Shown in pieces: positions 35,383-46,693 of a stretch of 64,000 nucleotides of DNA. Below the pieces are notes generated by a model. The model worked only from the letters and a program-made list of their open reading frames with translations, searched no databases and was not told the DNA's origin. Where the stretch lies: positions 2,232,001-2,296,000 of the forward strand of contig JARUPY010000189.1 of the NCBI GenBank assembly GCA_029817715.1. The letters are read 5' to 3'. Position numbers and translations under genes: made by a program. The DNA comes from Melastoma dodecandrum (lineage: Eukaryota; Streptophyta; Magnoliopsida; Myrtales; Melastomataceae). Numbering within the stretch: the first letter of the stretch is position 1; every line of letters starts with the position of its first letter.

Positions 35383-37530
35383 TTAAGGGTACATATTCCA
35401 CTGACCATAAACGGAGTTATCTTCGCAACCCATATCCTCGCCTGATCCGGAAGAAGTTTCACTACATACATTCGGCCGTTTCTCGTTATTGTTGCCCCGA
35501 TCATAACCCCGTTCAGAGGGACCCGTGCACGTTTCTTCATTCATACCGTGAAAGACGTACTCTTTAAGCTGGTTACCGAAATTAAATGTGACGCGATCAT
35601 CAATACTTCTTACGCCTTCATTTTCCACAGTACTACTCTCCAACTCCAACGTTAGTGACAGAATCTTTTTTTGCAGCATCCGAAATGCTTTTTCTGATGA
35701 ACCACCAAGAAAACACATACGCCGGCATGCGGTCAAGAGAATACCTTGTCGTAAACTATTGATGTCCACCCCGTATTCACAGCCAGATGCAACTTCAGGA
35801 TTTGCACTTTTTGCTAACTTTGTCCACCTCTTATTGACTAGATGCTTTGGTATGGTGAAGAATCCTTCAATTTTCATCACGTGGAAGAGGTGTGCACACG
35901 GAAAACCAAATGTCTCATAATGTAAGCAGCTGCAGCTGAGTTGGACATTTTGTTTTGTAGATGGCACTTGCACGCATCGACGCTCGCCGTCATAACACGA
36001 AATACTGTATACCCTCGCTATATTCCCATCGACTAAATCTTCCACATAGAAACGAGCTTCCTTTTTCATTTCTGACTGAACTCTACGGAAAGAACTGAGG
36101 GTGTACAACTGACTTGCATCCTCCTCAAGTCGACGCAACATCGTACTTGGCCTGAATGCCTTATGCATTGATTTGAAGTCCTCTTCGTATTGCTTGTGAC
36201 GAAGATCAGCAACTGCGCGCTCGAAATTGTTAACGAAGTCATGCAGTTTATGTTTGCTGTCGACATATCCCTTCATGTAACGATGCATTCGTTCGCATCG
36301 TTGAGTGCTTCTAAGTTCTGCCCAGATATGACCATGAAGATACGTTTGCCACCACATATGTCGGCATGCATAAATTTGTTGTAGCCATCTAACGCTTATG
36401 GATCCTGTATGGCTAAGTAAAGACGACCACTCCTCTTCAACTTCCTCACTTGGTCTACTATTGTACATGAATGACGAAAGACGGGCTCGCATTCCAGGGT
36501 CCTGTACACGACAATTGATATTCCGACTAAAATGCCAGAGACATAACCTATGCCTTGACAATGGCCATACTTCTCTCACTGAAGCAATCATCGCTTTGTC
36601 CACGTCAGTGACCACGCTGACCGGATGTTTTCCTCCCATTATCTGTGTATGAGTACGTAGGAGCCAAGTGTAGTCCGCAATGGTTTCATAACTCATCAAG
36701 GCAGACCCAAACACAGTAGTTTGATGGTGATGATTGACCCCGACGATGATCACCATTTGCATTCCATAATTGTTTGTCTTGTACGTTGAGTCTAGTGCTA
36801 CGACATCGCCGAATGATTGGTAATCAGTGATTGAGGTACTGTCCGCCCAATATATGCGTGTCACTTCATTATTTTCCACATGTGATTTGAACGCCATACC
36901 ACTGTCACTGTTCCTCCTGCATAGGAGATATGCAAGGACTGAATCACAACGACCAGCCACCCCAGTAGAGTCTTCCTTCAACTTCCGGTTATTTAGGTCC
37001 TTCAATAGGAAACCGGCACGTGAGTGTCCACCAGATGCGTGTACTACTAGTCGCATAATATCACACTGTCTAAAACCAACGTCAAGCATTCGACGGACAA
37101 ATGTCATATCTTCGTCGCAAACTTGCCGCCTTTCTCGCATAAAATATGACAGACATTCGTTCACCATGTCATGATTGTGTTCCAACTTAATTGCGACGAA
37201 ATTCCATTGCCCATTAACCTCCACTCTCGCTTTAAAGAAACACTTGCAACCATTCTTCACAGATGCACGAACCCGACTTCTCGCTGTCAACATAGGAACA
37301 TCGGAACACCCGCCTTCCCTTGAACAAACCCACTTTCTCATCACGCATTCACCGTTTCTTAATTTCTGCCGATCTCTTTTCCGAACAGAAAACCCATGAA
37401 CCATTGCATACATTTTAATGAACTCTTCAACTTCTTCGGCAGTACTAAAACACATATTCAACATCTGTTCTTCGTTCATATCACTAATTATATTGAAGAA
37501 GTGCTGAACATCATGGTCACCTACATTCAC
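35383..37530 (-). CDS. MULE transposase, FAR1/FHY3-related, intact
   Basis: This is an uninterrupted frame of 715 aa. Residues about 45-120 resemble the FAR1 DNA-binding domain (FSVRKRDRQKLRNGE, MRKWVCSREG, LEHNHDMV). The MULE catalytic domain follows with D247 (VVALDSTYKTNNYG), D309 (VSVVTDVDKAM) and a likely E413 (STQRCERMHRYMK). A SWIM zinc finger follows with C533, C535, C545 and H547 (LSCSCLHYETFGFPCAHLF). Such transposases bind the TIRs and cut and paste the element; domesticated relatives became FHY3/FAR1 light-signalling factors. I treat it as transposase because it lies inside TIRs with its own TSD. The ATG at 37530 precedes an acidic stretch and gives the longest frame. Confidence 0.95.
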   Translation of the reverse strand: MNVGDHDVQHFFNIISDMNEEQMLNMCFSTAEEVEEFIKMYAMVHGFSVRKRDRQKLRNGECVMRKWVCSREGGCSDVPMLTARSRVRASVKNGCKCFFKARVEVNGQWNFVAIKLEHNHDMVNECLSYFMRERRQVCDEDMTFVRRMLDVGFRQCDIMRLVVHASGGHSRAGFLLKDLNNRKLKEDSTGVAGRCDSVLAYLLCRRNSDSGMAFKSHVENNEVTRIYWADSTSITDYQSFGDVVALDSTYKTNNYGMQMVIIVGVNHHHQTTVFGSALMSYETIADYTWLLRTHTQIMGGKHPVSVVTDVDKAMIASVREVWPLSRHRLCLWHFSRNINCRVQDPGMRARLSSFMYNSRPSEEVEEEWSSLLSHTGSISVRWLQQIYACRHMWWQTYLHGHIWAELRSTQRCERMHRYMKGYVDSKHKLHDFVNNFERAVADLRHKQYEEDFKSMHKAFRPSTMLRRLEEDASQLYTLSSFRRVQSEMKKEARFYVEDLVDGNIARVYSISCYDGERRCVQVPSTKQNVQLSCSCLHYETFGFPCAHLFHVMKIEGFFTIPKHLVNKRWTKLAKSANPEVASGCEYGVDINSLRQGILLTACRRMCFLGGSSEKAFRMLQKKILSLTLELESSTVENEGVRSIDDRVTFNFGNQLKEYVFHGMNEETCTGPSERGYDRGNNNEKRPNVCSETSSGSGEDMGCEDNSVYGQWNMYP

Positions 37531-38101
37531 AGTACTGATGAAAGGTTATCAATACATTAGGGATGATGGATAATAAATGCAAGATCAACATCATGTTCTT
37601 CACCGAATCTCGACTTCTCCGCTTTCAATACACTTTTCATTTCTTCCCACCAACGACGACTCAAACCGGAAAACCAACACAATTCCAACCAGATGAACCA
37701 GCTGCAGCCCAACAACACTCCCCTGTCGAATCAGCTGGGGCGGAAGAAGATGACTAGCAAATTCCAGCTGCTGGCGAAGAGGAGGGACGATGCCGAAGAC
37801 CTCGGATGATGCCCTCCGGCCGAAGATCTCGGAGGATGACCTGCGGAATGTCTCTGGGTTGAAGATGACGGCGAACTGAAGATCTGGGTAGCACCCGACC
37901 TGCAGCAGGAAATCGGGGGCGACGTGTAGCCAGGAAACCAAAATCCAACGACAATTGCTTTACCAATATTATATTAAATGCGGATGAGAGTTTCTAAACG
38001 TTAGTAAATTTTACGACTAATACACCTCATAATTAGTAATTACATTGGTAATATTTACGCAGTTCAACAGAATGATAACAAAATTAGTAATATGTTTAGT
38101 A
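37531..38101 (-). promoter_or_regulatory. Transposase upstream region within the MULE
   Basis: This lies between the transposase start and the right TIR. It contains no supported gene; the open frames here overlap on both strands and look like chance. It should hold the transposase promoter and leader, possibly driven from the TIR. Confidence 0.4.
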
Positions 38102-38859
38102 AATTAGTAACAAGTGTACTAACCACGGTAGAGAGGTAATTTCACAACATAAATAGGATCGGTGTTAGGTTCGGGAACACTGTTCAAAGTAGTAAATTTG
38201 TTCGTAAATGACTTCATTTTTTAGTAACTGATTACTACTTTTTTTAGTAAAAAGGGCTCAAAATTAGTAAAAATTACTAAGAGGAAGAGCTTTTTACTAA
38301 CAAAACCACCAGAATTAGTAAACGGATACTACTTATCGGCGTCATTCGTACAGTCCAAAGTAGTAAAATTTACTACCTTTTTTACTAACATTGCGCTGAC
38401 TTTACTAAAACATTTCCGTTAGTAACGTCAACGCAGATGTAGTAAAAAAAGTAGTAAATTTTACTCCTTTTTTTACTACAACTGGTTTGACTTTACTAAA
38501 ATACGAAAAAATTTCGTAAAGACGCAGAAGTTGTAAAATAAGGAGTAAATTTTACTACTTTTTTTACTATATCTGCGTTGACGTTACTAATGGAAATGTT
38601 TTAGTAAAGTCAGCGCAGAAGTAGTAAAATTGAACTGGAGTGAACAGTGAAAAAGTAGTAAAATTTACATACTTTTTTACTACCTTTGCGTTGACTTTAC
38701 TAAAGGTTGACCGAAAAGTAGTAAAATTTACTACTTTTTTTACTACTTTCGCGTTGACTTCGTTAGTAACGGTCAACTTTTAGTAAATTTTACTACTTTT
38801 CCTTAGTATTAATTAGTAAACTACGTAACGGTTACGTGCACGTACCGTTAGCCGCTTCC
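38102..38859. repeat. Right TIR of the MULE
   Basis: This is the inverted copy of 29587-30347, ending ccgttagccgcttcc at 38859. Few differences are visible; one is a small deletion near 38520 in the loop between the palindrome arms. The same internal palindrome is present. Confidence 0.93.
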
Positions 38860-38868
38860 CTTACGCAT

Positions 38869-41440
38869 TACTCGTTTTCTTAGTAATTATATATGATAGA
38901 CTAAAAAACAGTACACCCCAAAATATAAGGTTAAAATTGTTAGATTAGCCGTCAACGCAAATCTCTAAAAATTTGATTTATAATTAAAAGCATGATATAT
39001 TTTATACTTATTTTCAATGTTCCCCTACTTGCGATTTCTAATAGATGATCCAAGCGGCCCATTTTTTCCTTTAGGGGTTAAAGCTTTTTTAACCTCTCAA
39101 TTTTTTTTTTAAATTTTGGCTCATTTCTTTTACACAAGGGACTGGTTTTTGTTTTACGTCTTTTTGATTTTTATTTTTTCCATTACTCAGATATTACTGT
39201 TGATGACAGCCGACGACGACCGCGAATAGATTCGATGGTCACTGATGTTTAGTAATTTTTCTTTAAAAAATAGAAATTTAAGTGAAAATGTAAAAACAAT
39301 GGGCAATAAATCATTTTGTGATTTCAACTTTCTTTAAGCCTAAACACTGAAATATTTCTTATATTTTAAATTATTTGTGATATTATTTTAACGATGTTAT
39401 CTAAATTTACTATTCGAAGACTGTAATTATCAAAAGGGACATATTTTAAGAGTGAAAATAGGGTTAAAGAAGAAAATATTAAACGAACATAAGTAAAGAG
39501 GAGCGGCATTCGAGGCATAAGAGGTCAAATATTAATTTCATCATTTTTTGATTGAATGCACAGTCAGTACTAGAGAGAGCATGTGAATGAGCGTGGATTT
39601 AACAATTTCAAAATATTAGTTTAAGACAATAAAAGAAAGTTTTATGCATAGACAAAAAATTAGAGCCAGAAATTGATTTAAAGTAGGCGGGAAAATTGAT
39701 GAAAAATATGAAAAAAAATATAAGGTAAAAGTTGTAAGAGAAATTTTCTCTAATGCCCATTTTCCTAGATAAACTGAAGCGTAAAATAAAAAGGTTGCAA
39801 AAATTAATTTACATTTTACGCCTCCAGTCATTTGGAGTGACCGTCTAATAAATAGTAGCCTTTGATAGTCACTTGAAATTAGGACGTCATTGATGATGAA
39901 GATCATTGTCAGAATCCTCAAAGAGTTAATTCATTTAATTTCAAATTATTAAAAATTATTTCTGAATGGGAATTAAATCTACTCTAATTAGAAGCAATAA
40001 CACGTATTCCTTATAACACGTATTTCATATGTGCAGGAATGAGACAGCTTTCCAATGTACATGGCTCAAATGGTCAAAATTTATAATAGCCGGTCAACTA
40101 TCTTTTGAAAGCTTTCATGAGAGAATCAAATTATAATGCGAATTGTAGATCGATCTTGATTTGTGTTTTGTGCTACTAATTAACCTACTTATCATTCACT
40201 ATATCTTTCTTTTATATATTGAGTAACACACGTACTTATACAAAGTTATTTTGTTCTTGGATGAGCTTATTGTTGGAATTTTCATAAAATGTTTTATTTT
40301 ATTTTGTTTCTAAAATTTTGTTGAGCTATAATTAATTATTTTATTTTTAAAAACGGATTGTATGTTAATTACGAGATAATTAGTCGGTTCATGTTTGGGT
40401 GATCTTGTTTTTAATTTTTAATTATTCGATGTAGGTCTAATGTCGAAGTGAGGCCGTGATGGAAGGGACCGTCACAATTATAATAGCGTTAGCTGCCCTC
40501 TCTCACCAATGTATCGTTAGACAGTTCCATCGGACGTCTCGGAAGACCTAGGGCACCTTGTCGACTCTTTATGCAGATCGTAACTATGGATTTCGGCTTT
40601 CGTGATTTTTAGGATCATGACACAAGGGACGTATTTATGTTTTCTCTCTATTTATATCCTAAATCGACAATAGTGATCTTGGTTTGCGATTTATTTGCTT
40701 GCATGTGATATATCTTAAGTCGATTTGGAATAATTAGTTTATTTATTAATTCATAAAACAAATTCAGGGTTTTTCATATTAGGGTTCGTCAATATGCTTT
40801 TTATTTCATTTTATTGGATGAATTACAAACTGCCCAAATCGAATTAGGGTTACGATTCACAATTAAAATAAAAAAATTGACCAGTATAGATGCAGCATAT
40901 TTGAGTTGTTGAAATAATAATTAAAAAAATCACACGCATGGGAGGTTGACGGATTGTGATACGTGTGGGTTTAGAAGATTTTTTTTTTTTAATGAAAATG
41001 AAATCCCAGGATTTGGATATGTGGATTTCCTTTGGAAATCCCAGGATGATTGAAAAAGTAAAAAATAAAAATCCACTGAATTGTACCCGTGACTGTGGGT
41101 TTGCATGAATAAGAAAAGGAAGAAAAACCCAGGTATAGTGAAATGTGGATTTCATGAAAAAAAACCCACATATGGGCGTGGGTTTTTCGTATTGTATTAA
41201 GAAAAGTTTTCAAGATGGGTTCGTGAACTCTTATGTATCAATATTTATAAAATTTATGTTCGTTTCAGAGTTTTTTATTACTTTCATACATCATATTTAT
41301 TCCTAATGATTTTGGAATAGGATGCATATTTCGTGTATGCGGTGATTTTAAATGTCGGACTTTTGTAGATATATTTTGTTGGGTTATTTTTTTATTCTTA
41401 TGATTGGACAACATGTTATTTTGTGTGAGTGAACATATGA
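38869..41440. other. AT-rich intergenic sequence; no gene recognised
   Basis: No gene family or paired repeat is recognised. Around 41000-41190 there are short imperfect inverted motifs (aatcccaggat twice, with gtggatttc and gaaatccac-like partners), but no TSD or element ends. The small frames here are low-complexity. Confidence 0.4.
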
Positions 41441-41720
41441 ATGGGGTGACTTCACATTTGTGTTGTAAGTGTTTGATTGCAAAAGTGGCTCGCTTATAGT
41501 GAAAAGTGAGGTCTCACAATCATGTGCATTCAGGATGAGTGGCTTTCAGATTTGTGTTTTGATTGTTTCGTTGTCAAAGTGACTCCATCGAAGTGACAAC
41601 CGATGTTTCTTACAATCGCACATGTTCTCAGTAAGTGAGATATCTCATATTTGTGCTTTAAGTGCTTGGTTACCGAAGTGTCTCACTCGAAGTAACATAT
41701 GGAATTTTCTCGAGTGATGA
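41440..41720. repeat. Diverged tandem repeat, about 95-bp unit, three copies
   Basis: Three copies align on the motif atttgtg at about 41456, 41550 and 41649. Each continues as (t)aagtg/tgattg-tt(g)-caaagtg(g/a)ct and a tagtga/gaagtga end. The copies are clearly diverged, so the array is old. Confidence 0.55.
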
Positions 41721-41865
41721 GATGAAATCGCAACCCCTTTTTTTTATTTCCTGACGACCAAATAATGTCACGATGACTCACACATGCATTGACAAGCTCA
41801 GTCTCACCAAGCAAATGTAATGCGATCGCAAAAAGTTAAAGAGTGGCTTCAATAATGATATTTGC

Positions 41866-42312
41866 TCATTTTCCATGTCCCGAGCCACTCCTGGAACCGG
41901 CATAAGAACCTGCCGAAGAACCAGCCTCCAACCCTGCACTGGAGGGTCGTGAACCTCTACCCAATCCCGAGGATGATGACGGTCCTGAGCTCGACCATGA
42001 TCCTGAATGGGACCCCGGACTGGATCCCGACCCGGGCCTGTGCCTGAACCTCCTCCTCCTAGTCCAATCCCCTTCCCTACTCTCAGTCCCAATTCCTCCT
42101 CTGAGGCGACCTAAGTCGACGCCCAAGTCCTTTCTTGCCACACGGCCCTTGGACACCCTAAAGCAATCTGAAATCAATAGTAGCACGACAAGTACCGAGC
42201 ACTTGGAAACCGACTTAGTTGAACGCTCTGCAATTGAAACAAAGTGTTTTCTTGTGTACGTGCTAAATTGTTTCGATGTAAGATATAGTGGAACTGGAGA
42301 TATAGATGGCAA
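41866..42312 (-). pseudogene. Gly/Ser-rich secreted protein, probable frameshifted copy
   Basis: The frame codes a hydrophobic segment (VLVVLLLISDCF) typical of a signal peptide, then ARKDLGVDLG, then a Gly/Ser-rich tail of GSGS/SSAG repeats ending EAGSSAGSYAGSRSGSG. Plant cell-wall glycine-rich proteins have this order. In the middle (about 42030-42090) this frame turns Arg-rich, while the neighbouring frame keeps a natural GIGLGGGGSGTGPG. This suggests two compensating indels and possible loss of function. The true start may be inside the first 40 codons. It would act in the cell wall if expressed. Confidence 0.5.
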
Positions 42313-42840
42313 AAGTGATGAGTTATAGTGGAGAGAGTTGAAAAATGAATTTCAATTTCAAGTAAGGTGGGAGGGAAATGTTCTAGTGGCTTCTCTCTCA
42401 GGGTGGAGATGGGCGATTCTGCGGCCTAAAGAGGACAAACTGCTTCATTGTGGAGGGAGTTTTAAATGCCTAGAAATCGCACCGCCATGTCTCTGTCAAA
42501 ATCATTCATATTGGAAGTATGAACCATAATAGATTTAATGCACTTGCTGACTATGACATCACTCATAATAACAATCTACTGTCCGGATGACCCATCAAAT
42601 TGAAGTAAAACTCATGTTCTTCCCGTGAATTTGAGGGCTTGGAATATACGTTTTCAAATATTTTTAGTAGGTTCTGGTCACCCAACATAGTACTTTATTG
42701 CTTGGTCTAAGTTATGCCTGTATAATCTTTGCATTATTTGATTCTGAAAAATACATTACGATGTAATATGAGATAATCCTTTACAGTCGTGTATAAAATC
42801 AAAATCCTTTCATCTGATCCCATAACCATCAATCGCGGGG
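42313..42840. other. Intergenic; no gene recognised
   Basis: A short open frame at 42338-42529 has no recognisable content. No repeats or element ends are seen. Confidence 0.35.
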
Positions 42841-42847
42841 AACAGGC

Positions 42848-43730
42848 TTGATCATTCTCTCTGTCTACTGGATGTTGTTGGGCATACATATAGCTGGTTT
42901 CGGTAGATTGCTCGACAATCTGGTTATTGCGTTCAATGTGCTCCTGACACAGGCGACGTTATCTGGCTTCCTCAGAACACGTCTCCATGTTAAGTGGCTC
43001 GTTGGGATCTATGTGCCCTTGATGGTCCTTATGATGGTGTTTTTGTTCTGTTTCACCATCCTCGTCAGCCAAATGACTTCTAAGGGTGTCGACAAGGTTT
43101 CTGTTCCTGCCAACTCACATTGGTTGCGAAAGTGGGTCAATAACGCCAATACATGGAACTGCCTTTTTTATATCGAGTTCTGCTCAGAGTTCTTCAATAC
43201 ATACTGGGATGTTACTCCAAGGAGTTTCAATTCGACACGATTGTCTTTGCTACAGGTTAGCAACATGTCCTTTCCTGGTTTACTTATAGATGGTCAGTTG
43301 GCTATGGCGGGTGGCTTCGTGGTGATAGTTGCCTTTATTCCATTTCATGTTTGTTTTTCAAATATCCTCATCTTTTCCTGAGATTGGTGTCCAATGAAAG
43401 AAATTAGTACGTGTCTTTGCCGTATTGAATGGCTCGACCTTAAAATCGCGATTCATGAATACCAGTGCCCATCTAACAGTCTTTTAATCCGCTCTTTGTG
43501 TAGTCTGGATGTTGTAAGCCATCATACGACTGTAAACTCTTTACTGACGTGAGCCCAACGGACTGGAAGAGGACGAACAGTTCGGTATATACCAATCCTG
43601 GCTGCCATACATGGGAGCCTACCGCACTATGCTATGATTGCGAATCACGCGAGGCCAGAGACAACTGGAGGAACTCGAGACATGGGCAGAAGTGGTTGCT
43701 GCTTCTATTCACGTCACCTTGCTCGTAGCG
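42848..43730 (+). pseudogene. Plant tetraspanin copy, truncated
   Basis: The first part (42848-43250) carries hydrophobic helices and the beginning of a large extracellular loop, including WNCLFYIEFCSEF. A splice-acceptor-like site (tttgtgtag, about 43505) leads to SGCCKPSYDCKLF, which holds the GCCKP signature of plant tetraspanins, and then CYDCESREARDNW, the conserved second Cys block before the last membrane helix. Tetraspanins organise plasma-membrane microdomains. The N-terminal helix looks incomplete and the last helix is cut short by a stop after LLLLFTSPCS, in place of the usual membrane segment. I read it as a decayed copy; a close paralogue is not in the window. Confidence 0.65.
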
Positions 43731-44202
43731 CTCATAATTTGCTACCCCCTGGGCTGTTGCTCATATATACTTGATGCTGTCTTTCCATACACTTGTTTTA
43801 GTTTTATTTTTTCCGATTTTAGACAACTGTACATCGTTTTATGGTATCTTTTTTCCGTCGGCTAATTGTATAAGATTGATTTATTTAACTATTTATAAAT
43901 TGTTGTGAAAGTAATAAGAAAATATTCCATTTTAGAATTTTCAATATAAATTTCATTCAATTTCCCTTTAATTATTTTCTATTTTGAATTATTTTTGAAA
44001 CAAAAGTTTAAACTCCTCTTTCATCAAAAGGACAAGCTTAGCCCTTCAAATTCCTCACAAGAAAATTAACAGAAATTCCATAAATATCACACAGATAACA
44101 TCGAATGAATCATTATTTTATTAATTATTTTTTGAAAATAAATTATAGGCAAAATATAAAAAACTATCACCGTGTCGAAAATTTAATTTTGAATCTAATC
44201 TG
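43731..44202. other. AT-rich intergenic; no gene recognised
   Basis: Nothing recognisable; mostly A/T-rich sequence. Confidence 0.35.
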
Positions 44203-44730
44203 TTGCGGTGGAAGGAGCTGAGGCTTTGTTTTCAGATATTGGATGTTTTATTTTTTATGGCCAATTACCGACGGAATCCGTCCATTAACGGTGTCCATGT
44301 ATCATCTACCGTGTCCATTTTATTTCATACACCTCGTTGTCTCCGTCGACCTCGGCTGCTCGCTCTCCTGCCTCAAGCCCAAGAAGCTCCTCTCCGTGGT
44401 CTTCTGCCTCAAGCCTCGCCTCGGCCCCCGACACTGCACTCGAAATCCCACCACAACCGAAGCAACTGCTCCCGCTCCTTCTCCTTCTCCTCCACCACTT
44501 CCTACCGCCAAGACCTTGCTGCCACTGCCACGACCATCTCCGGGAAGGATTGACGGTGAGGGTGCCGCGGTTGAGAAGGACTCTTGCGACCCCTACCTTG
44601 ACTTCCAGGTTCCTTGTAAAAACTCATGGTTGTTAAAATCTCCCCCAAAAATCTCAACCACCACCACCCAGTCCTCATCACCTCCCAATCCCAGTTCCAG
44701 TCCCAGGCCTAGCTCCATAATCTCATGAAG
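44203..44730 (+). pseudogene. Possible OVATE-family-protein-like fragment (weak)
   Basis: Overlapping frames here include LGCSLSCLKPKKLLS followed by a Ser/Pro-rich linker and VEKDSCDPYLDFQ. The last piece resembles the start of the OVATE domain (a KDSxDPYxDF motif) of plant OFP transcriptional repressors. The OVATE domain does not continue, and the region breaks off at the border of the copia LTR. The match is short, so another origin is quite possible. Confidence 0.25.
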
Positions 44731-44773
44731 AACTGTGCCGAGTAGTCTGTTTTAGCTAGAAAGCTCGGGGCTG

Positions 44774-45333
44774 TGTTAGTGAAGGTGAGGAAGATGAAGA
44801 GGAAGAAGAAAAGGGGAGGAAAGAAGAAGACGGAGAAAAACGAGGAGGAAGGGAAAGAATTCTATGTGTATTTCTTTCCTCTGTAAAACCTTACATATAT
44901 ATTGCTACTAGTCTTTGTAATTATAGCAACTACGAGAACAGTAACAAATTCCTAGAATAACAAACTTCTGTTGGCGTACATAGCACCATGCATGCAGCAC
45001 CCCGGCACCCCGCAGCCCCTCAGGGTCTGTTGTTTCTGTTTTTGGTGCAGTATCCTGGGAGTTGTTACCAACAGAATCATTATCCGCAGATTTCCATTTT
45101 ATGGGCTCTTGTCGCAAGTCTCGCAGCCCCTCAGGGTCTGTTGTTGCTGTTTTTGGTGCAGTATCCTGGGAGTTGTTACTAACAGAATCATTATCCGCAT
45201 ATTTCCATTTTATGGGCTCTTGTCGCAAGTCTCGCAGCCCACGCTCTTTTATGGGCTCTTGTCGCAAGTCTCGTAGCCCACACTCTTTTATGGGCTCTTG
45301 TCGCAAGCCTCAAGTATATCATTCTGTTCAACA
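44774..45333 (-). repeat. Putative copia 3' LTR
   Basis: The proposed LTR runs from TGTTGAACAG at 45333 (minus strand) to a CA near 44774. It includes a TATATATGTAAGG stretch and a GTTTTACAGAGG stretch near 44890. The other LTR is absent, so the outer boundary is an estimate. Confidence 0.55.
45013..45310 (-). repeat. Tandem repeats inside the copia LTR (111-bp and 39-bp units)
   Basis: A 111-bp unit occurs twice (from 45013 and 45124), and a 39-bp unit follows from about 45235 in two to three copies. Both share the core tttatgggctcttgtcgcaa. Both unit lengths are multiples of three, and one minus frame reads through as RQEPIK(E/W) repeats. Confidence 0.85.
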
Positions 45334-46370
45334 CTCCTCCGCAAAACCAGCCCTCTTAATTCTTCTAACTTCCTTTCTTCTGACATTTCTCCTTCTAGCT
45401 CTTCTGACTTCCCAACTGTATCAAGGCCCCGTTTCAGTTCTTGTCCAACACTTCTCCGCAAATCCACCTCTTTCTCCATATCGTTCCCTGTCTCATCCCC
45501 AACAAGAACCTCCTGGTCTGTGAAATTTTGTTTTGGCTTTTGCGTCACTGTCATAAGACCCCTTATGCTAAGAAAGCGGTGAACAGAGATAACCTTTGTC
45601 AAGGGATCCGCAAGCTGGTCGTCTGAACTAACATGCAGAATCTGTATCAGACCTGCTGCTACTCTCTCTCGAACAAAATGGAAATCGATTTCAACGTGTT
45701 TAGTTCGTGCGTGTAGAACTGGATTTGCGGTGAGATGAATAGTGCTCAAATTATCACAGTAAAGGATAGGAGTGCTATTTCCAGTCTGAACACGCATCTC
45801 TTGTACCAGACCTTGTATCCAAAGTATTTCTGCAACACCGTCAGCAAGCGCACGAAACTCAACTTCCGTACTCGACCTGGATACCACTTTCTGCTTATTT
45901 GAAGTCCAAGAAATGAGATTTGGACAAAGGAATGTACAATAGCCACTCGTGCTCTTTCTATCATCTGGACAACTCGCCCAATCGGCATCCGTGAAGCATG
46001 CAATCTCAAAAGAACTTGCAGCTGAGATATTGATGCCATGTGAACGAGTTCCCTTGAGATATCTTAATATACGTTTCATATGCGAAGAGGTTGGCTGATG
46101 CAAGAATTGACATGCTTTGTTCACGGCAAAACAGATATCAGGCCGCGTATTAGAACTTGTTGAGGGTTACTAAAGTGTCTTCACTTTGCTAGTGTGGGGC
46201 TCTTCTGCCCAAAGGTGTTGGATTTTCTACATCTGGTGTTGTTTGAGATTCTCTAATTGATAGTCTAATTTATTGACTATTACATTTTTTGTTCACTCAT
46301 GTACTGTTGCCTTTTGTTTTCAGTCACTCTTGCTTTAAACAATGATGGCGTTTATGTTGTTGAGATAATG

Positions 46371-46693
46371 AATGAATAAATTATAATAAGTGGAAGGACG
46401 AACTTCTGTATGTCATGGGATTTGTTAATCTGGATATTCTTTTGCGTGTGGATCGCCCTGCTCCACTTACAGAGGCTAGTACTCTAATGAAAAGGGAGTA
46501 TTTTAGTAAGTGGGAGCATTCAAACTATATGAGCCTTCTAGTCACGAGGAGATATATCTTGGAACATCTGTTAAGTGGGTTACCTGAGACAGCTACTGTG
46601 AACACTAAAATCTCGCGGACGAATTATCAATGTACAAATTGTCGTATTAATAATGTAGTGGGTTCTATTTCTAGTCACGGGCGATGCACGTGA
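46371..46693 (+). pseudogene. Ty1/copia gag fragment
   Basis: The frame codes KWKDELLYVMGFVNLDILLR, then KWEHSNYMSLLVTRR. This is the wording of the UBN2-type gag of plant copia elements (usually W..xLxxxLGxLxLDxALR ... WERSNRMSLM). The strand is opposite to the copia 3' end at 44.8-46.2 kb, so it belongs to another insertion. The fragment ends in a stop at 46693 and no pol domain follows. Confidence 0.65.

Larger units (their letters stand above)
29587..38859. mobile_element. Mutator-like element (MULE) with long TIRs, FAR1-type transposase and ULP1-like gene
   Basis: This is a 9,273-bp element bounded by 9-bp target duplications, CTTACACAT (29578-29586) and CTTACGCAT (38860-38868), differing by one base. 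Its terminal inverted repeats of about 760 bp start GGAAGCGGCTAACGG. Inside are a transposase on the minus strand (35383-37530), uninterrupted over 715 codons, and a spliced protease-like gene on the plus strand (31216-35121). MULEs with a C48/ULP1-like gene are known in plants (for example the Kaonashi group). The open transposase, near-identical TIRs and nearly perfect TSD suggest recent insertion and possible activity. The element lies less than 400 bp upstream of the CDCA7-like gene. Confidence 0.95.
44774..46170 (-). mobile_element. Ty1/copia retrotransposon, 3' end only
   Basis: The minus strand codes the end of a copia polyprotein (45288-46124 plus a little more upstream): NKACQFLHQPTSSHMKRILR, FTDADWASCPDDRKSTSGYC, SWTSNKQKVVSRSSTE, LYCDNLSTIHL and KHVEIDFHFVRE. 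These are the classic RNase H blocks of plant copia elements. A purine tract (GCGGAGGAG) then leads to TGTTGAACAG, the likely start of the 3' LTR. Everything upstream of RNase H is missing at about 46170, so the element is 5'-truncated. Confidence 0.88.

Noticed and set aside
35588..37399. Several open frames on the plus strand across 35.6-37.4 kb
   Set aside because: They are antisense shadows of the 715-codon transposase, whose family motifs are clear.
40985..41190. MITE suggested by the aatcccaggat / gtggatttc motifs
   Set aside because: The inverted pairing is patchy and no target duplication flanks it.
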